6,917 nt of DNA, from positions 1 through 6,917 of the forward strand of contig JAUWHL010000261.1 of the NCBI GenBank assembly GCA_030605895.1, written 5' to 3'. How positions within the stretch are numbered: the first letter of the stretch is position 1; each line of letters opens with the position of its first letter. The notes beneath the pieces are model-generated. The model was not told the origin of the DNA. It ran no database searches and saw nothing but the letters and a program-made list of their open reading frames with translations. Both the position numbers and the translations under genes were made by a program. This DNA is from Promethearchaeota archaeon (GTDB taxonomy: Archaea > Asgardarchaeota > Lokiarchaeia > Sigyniarchaeales > SOKP01). Positions 4,385-6,917 of this stretch are shown here, in pieces.

Positions 4385-6008
4385 CTAGTTGGACTAATTC
4401 CCGCCGTAATATTTTACCTGAGCCTGATTTTGGAATATCATTGACAAATTCGACCTCACGTATTTTCTTGTAAGCAGAAATCTTTTCAGCAACCCAATCC
4501 ATAATGTCTTGCTCACTAACTTTGCCTTTAGATTCAGGTTTTAAAATAATAAACGCTTTCGGAATTTGACCAATATCTAATTCTGTAGACGGCTTCCCTA
4601 TGACAGCAGCATCAAATACATGCGGATTTTTAAATAATAAGTCTTCAAGCTCAGCGGGTGCGATGCTCCAACCTTTATACTTTATCATTTCTTTGATACG
4701 ATCCATAAGATGCTCATACTCTTCTTCATCAATATAAGCCATATCACCCGTTCTTAACCATTTCTCACCGGTTTTTGGGTCAATCCAAAAAGCATCTTTA
4801 GTAGCTTCAGGACTTTTCCAATAACCTTTCATAACTTGAGGTCCCTTAATAACCAATTCACCAACCTGACCCCGTTCAGGGAGTTCTTCACCTGTCTCTA
4901 AATCAATTATTTTATGAAAAGTATCTGCAAGTAGAGTACCTTGAGATTCCATTTTACGGCGGTACATTGGATTTACAGCTACAACAGGAGAAGCTTCAGT
5001 CAAACCCCAACCGTGTTGAATAATTGCATCTTTTGCATTGCATTTTTCCTTCGCTAGTTTATCAAATCTTTCAAGAAGTTCGAGAGGGATTGGTGCGGCT
5101 CCATTATTAAAGATTTTTAAGTTCCTCCAATTATATCCTTTAATATTTGGATCTTCGAGATGTCTAACTACTTCGAGAAATATTGGAGGTACGCATAGAC
5201 TATATGTAACTTGGTATTGTTCAATGAGTTCACAAAATTCTTTTACTTTAAATCGAGGGGTAACTACTTGTGCTGCACCTAACCATATTGCTTGGTTCAT
5301 ACACACATTTAACCCATATATGTGGTAAAGAGGAAGAACAGCCATAGCAATATCTAATTCACTTAACTCGAAGGTTTGAGATAATTGGGCTATATTTGAC
5401 ACCATATTAAAGTGCGTAAGCATGGTCCCTTTTGGTAATCCCGTTGTTCCACTTGTATATACTAATGCTGCGAGGTCTTCTTTTACGTTGAATTCATATT
5501 CAGGGGGATTTGGTTTTGTTTTTGCTGTTAACTCTGACCATCCAATAGTTCCTTCTGGTATTTCTGGTTTCTCTTCTGATTCTATTACTATTATGTTTTT
5601 GATGTTTGTTTTACCCTTGACTGCTGCTACATTTAAATATTCATGTTGGGAAACAATGATTGTCTCCGCTTCAGAGTCATTTATTTCATATTCTACTTCA
5701 GTTTCTTTAAATTGTGGATTCATAGGCACTAAAATGGCTCCTGCTTTTTCTAATCCAAAGAATGAAATCTCCCACTCGATAGAATTTGGAGCGTATAAAG
5801 CTACTCGATCTCCCTTTTTAACTCCTAAATTTTTTAATGCTGTAGAGAAAATGTCTACTTGTTCTTTAAATTGTTTGAAGGTCATATTTTTTGGATAGAG
5901 GAAAGCAGGTCTATCTGGAATTCTTTTAGCTGTTTCTTCTAAAACCTTATGAATAGGGATTTCTGGATAATAAAGATGACCTCTTTTGTATTTAACCACA
6001 AACTTCAC
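4359..6008 (-). CDS. AMP-forming fatty acyl-CoA ligase (long/medium-chain acyl-CoA synthetase)
   Basis: This complete 549-residue member of the ANL superfamily activates a carboxylic acid with ATP to acyl-AMP, then forms the CoA thioester. Motifs in order: P-loop YTSGTTGLPKG (184-194), LPLYHIYG (225-232), NNGAAPIP (301-308), GWGLTEAS (333-340), RTGD (419-422) with the ribose-binding Asp422, hinge DRIKEMIKYKG (436-446), PAELE (451-455), and PKSGSGKILRRE (527-538) with catalytic Lys532. These point to fatty acyl or aryl-acid ligases; the chain length cannot be read. The protein is soluble and cytoplasmic, with no membrane segment. The listed start is GTG 6008, which has no ribosome site. AGGTGA at 6010-6005 sits five bases before a second in-frame GTG (5999), which may be the true start. 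No beta-oxidation gene is adjacent. Confidence 0.93.
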   Translation of the reverse strand: MKFVVKYKRGHLYYPEIPIHKVLEETAKRIPDRPAFLYPKNMTFKQFKEQVDIFSTALKNLGVKKGDRVALYAPNSIEWEISFFGLEKAGAILVPMNPQFKETEVEYEINDSEAETIIVSQHEYLNVAAVKGKTNIKNIIVIESEEKPEIPEGTIGWSELTAKTKPNPPEYEFNVKEDLAALVYTSGTTGLPKGTMLTHFNMVSNIAQLSQTFELSELDIAMAVLPLYHIYGLNVCMNQAIWLGAAQVVTPRFKVKEFCELIEQYQVTYSLCVPPIFLEVVRHLEDPNIKGYNWRNLKIFNNGAAPIPLELLERFDKLAKEKCNAKDAIIQHGWGLTEASPVVAVNPMYRRKMESQGTLLADTFHKIIDLETGEELPERGQVGELVIKGPQVMKGYWKSPEATKDAFWIDPKTGEKWLRTGDMAYIDEEEYEHLMDRIKEMIKYKGWSIAPAELEDLLFKNPHVFDAAVIGKPSTELDIGQIPKAFIILKPESKGKVSEQDIMDWVAEKISAYKKIREVEFVNDIPKSGSGKILRRELVQLEKNRLGIK

Positions 6009-6075
6009 CTAGTTAGATATTAATTAAAACAAAGTGTAAAATCACTAATTATTAATTATTATTGTGCTCTTACAA

Positions 6076-6086
6076 ATTATAAATAT
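6076..6086 (-). promoter_or_regulatory. candidate TATA box for the acyl-CoA ligase gene
   Basis: On the minus strand the sequence reads ATTTATAATTT, centred about 70 bases before the start, which gives a leader of roughly 45 bases that includes AGGTGA. Other AT-rich words at 6045-6065 could also serve, so the choice is weak. Confidence 0.3.
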
Positions 6087-6159
6087 TTCATGGTCTAAAC
6101 ATAAGTTCATTTTATTTAGATTTTGAACAAGATAATCAAATTTAATTATATCAATTTTT

Positions 6160-6167
6160 AAAAAAAA
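6160..6167 (-). terminator. T-run after the double zinc-ribbon gene
   Basis: Eight A's on the plus strand read as T8 on the minus strand, one base after the TAG stop of the 6169-6450 gene. They separate it from the ligase gene. Confidence 0.45.
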
Positions 6168-6168
6168 C

Positions 6169-6450
6169 CTAGGCTATATTCCATTCTGAAAATCCAAGAA
6201 TACTACCACAGAAGGGACAATACCACATTTTTTTTCTTCGAGTTAACTCACCTTTAAATCCTTGAAATTTTTTACGTCCTTTTTTATCTACTTCTTTAGC
6301 ATAAAAATCATATATATGAAGCTCTTTTTTACAATAGGGGCATTTTGGATATACATGAGAAGCTGAATTGAAATCGTATCCACAACTAGGGCATTTTAGT
6401 ACATTAATCCCAATGATTTTTCCACATTCCCAACATCCTTTTTCGAACAT
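6169..6450 (-). CDS. double zinc-ribbon protein, archaeal type
   Basis: This 93-residue protein carries four CxxC knuckles. C6/C9 with C20/C23 form one compact zinc ribbon; C37/C40 with C78/C81 form a second, wider one. Between the second pair lies a 37-residue basic insert containing HIYDFYAKE, GRKKFQGFKGE and RRKKMWYC. The ending CPFCGSILGFSEW is a pattern I associate with small archaeal, especially Asgard, zinc-ribbon proteins of unknown role. Zinc ribbons of this kind bind nucleic acid or protein partners in transcription or translation, and the basic insert favours nucleic acid, though this is inference. The start at ATG 6450 has a TATA-like box about 24 bases upstream and no Shine-Dalgarno sequence, so it is probably leaderless. 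Confidence 0.75.
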   Translation of the reverse strand: MFEKGCWECGKIIGINVLKCPSCGYDFNSASHVYPKCPYCKKELHIYDFYAKEVDKKGRKKFQGFKGELTRRKKMWYCPFCGSILGFSEWNIA

Positions 6451-6467
6451 AAGTTATCTAATTTTCA

Positions 6468-6479
6468 TTTTAAATATTG
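6468..6479 (-). promoter_or_regulatory. TATA-like box for the double zinc-ribbon gene
   Basis: On the minus strand AATATTTAAAA is centred about 24 bases before the ATG at 6450, the spacing expected for a leaderless archaeal transcript. Confidence 0.4.
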
Positions 6480-6510
6480 AATTGTAATGAAAAAAATTAA
6501 GTTTTATGCT

Positions 6511-6520
6511 AAAAAAAAAA
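6511..6520 (-). terminator. T10 terminator after the membrane protein gene
   Basis: Ten A's on the plus strand read as T10 on the minus strand, eight bases past the TAA stop of the membrane protein gene. It is the longest T-run in the window and a good archaeal-type terminator. Confidence 0.5.
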
Positions 6521-6528
6521 GAGATTTA

Positions 6529-6917
6529 TTAACTTGTAGTCATAAAACCGAAGACGACAAATATGAGTAAGCCCATAATAAGACACATTACACCGTAGAT
6601 ATAATAAGCCCTGATATATTTTTCACTTAGAAACATTAGATCAGTCATGTACCAACTAACAGCTCCTCCAATACCCCAAATCGTTATATCAGTAATAATG
6701 TTTGCAGCGCTGTCTAATTCCACTTTAATACCTACAATATAAAGGAGCGTATTTTCAACTATTTCCCAAATACCTGCGATAATAATCGTAATTATCCAAT
6801 AAATAACAAATTTTTCAAATCCGGGGGGATTTACCGGAGCTTGGGGATTACCGGTTAAATTCTTGACTATCCAACCAATTGTGAAGAAAACTACGAAAAG
6901 CGCGACTCCCCAAAGGA
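6529..6917 (-). CDS. C-terminal part of a multi-pass membrane protein (runs off the window)
   Basis: The minus-strand frame ending at TAA 6531-6529 stays open to the window edge and encodes at least 129 residues. A shorter reading that begins at GTG 6723 would be only an internal codon, since the upstream sequence is clearly coding and hydrophobic. Segments in order: LWGVALFVVFFTIGWIV (membrane), a Pro-rich loop TGNPQAPVNPPGFEK, FVIYWIITIIIAGIWEIVEN (membrane), a polar stretch with DSAANIITD, IWGIGGAVSWYM (membrane or half-membrane), and YIYGVMCLIMGLLIFVVFGFM (membrane). The WEIVEN...DS..N...D pattern in and after a membrane helix recalls DUF2585-like and VanZ-like membrane proteins, where such charged residues are conserved, but this is a weak resemblance. 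Function is unknown. Confidence 0.8.
   Translation of the reverse strand, partial: LWGVALFVVFFTIGWIVKNLTGNPQAPVNPPGFEKFVIYWIITIIIAGIWEIVENTLLYIVGIKVELDSAANIITDITIWGIGGAVSWYMTDLMFLSEKYIRAYYIYGVMCLIMGLLIFVVFGFMTTS

Noticed and set aside
5038..5898. Plus-strand open frames opposite the acyl-CoA ligase (5038-5328 and 5422-5898)
   Set aside because: The minus-strand ligase has a full set of conserved motifs over this stretch, and the plus-strand peptides show no family features.
1..6917. tRNA, rRNA, insertion-sequence ends or attachment sites
   Set aside because: No tRNA-like cloverleaf or T-loop word, no rRNA stretch, and no paired terminal repeats around a transposase were found by eye.

Overview
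The window is AT-rich and looks archaeal. Several genes are preceded by TATA-like boxes, most starts lack a Shine-Dalgarno sequence, genes end in short T-runs rather than hairpins, and the small proteins are of types common in archaea (zinc ribbons, ribbon-helix-helix, a DUF3782-like coiled-coil protein). The longin/roadblock-like protein at 3280-4080 and the zinc-ribbon style at 6169-6450 suggest an Asgard (Promethearchaeota, Lokiarchaeia-like) genome. That placement is an inference from protein style, not a database match.

Left part (1-2197): a truncated minus-strand gene with a 21-bp tandem repeat coding for coiled-coil heptads; a decayed plus-strand ORF (261 to about 545) broken by frameshifts; a minus-strand ribbon-helix-helix protein (549-974); and, divergent from it, a TatD-family metallohydrolase (1158-1991) that starts with TTG behind the only strong Shine-Dalgarno sequence seen here. 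The gap between these two divergent genes holds a repeated TAGTTTA element that could be an operator.

Middle (2198-4346): a small zinc-finger protein; a remnant of a SagB-type nitroreductase (2438-2711) disrupted by one stop codon and one frameshift; a minus-strand protein with a 61-residue Lys/Asp/Glu tract; and, divergent from that across an 80-bp promoter with mirrored TATA boxes, a longin-like protein followed by a DUF2695-like protein, probably one transcript.

Right part (4359-6917), all minus strand: a complete AMP-forming fatty acyl-CoA ligase, a double zinc-ribbon protein, and the 3' part of a multi-pass membrane protein that runs off the window. These appear to be separate transcription units, since T-runs and TATA-like boxes lie between them.

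Overall this looks like a patchwork of small single-gene units with two gene remnants rather than one pathway. The most unusual unit is the divergent pair of polyampholyte protein and longin-like protein at 2744-4346.
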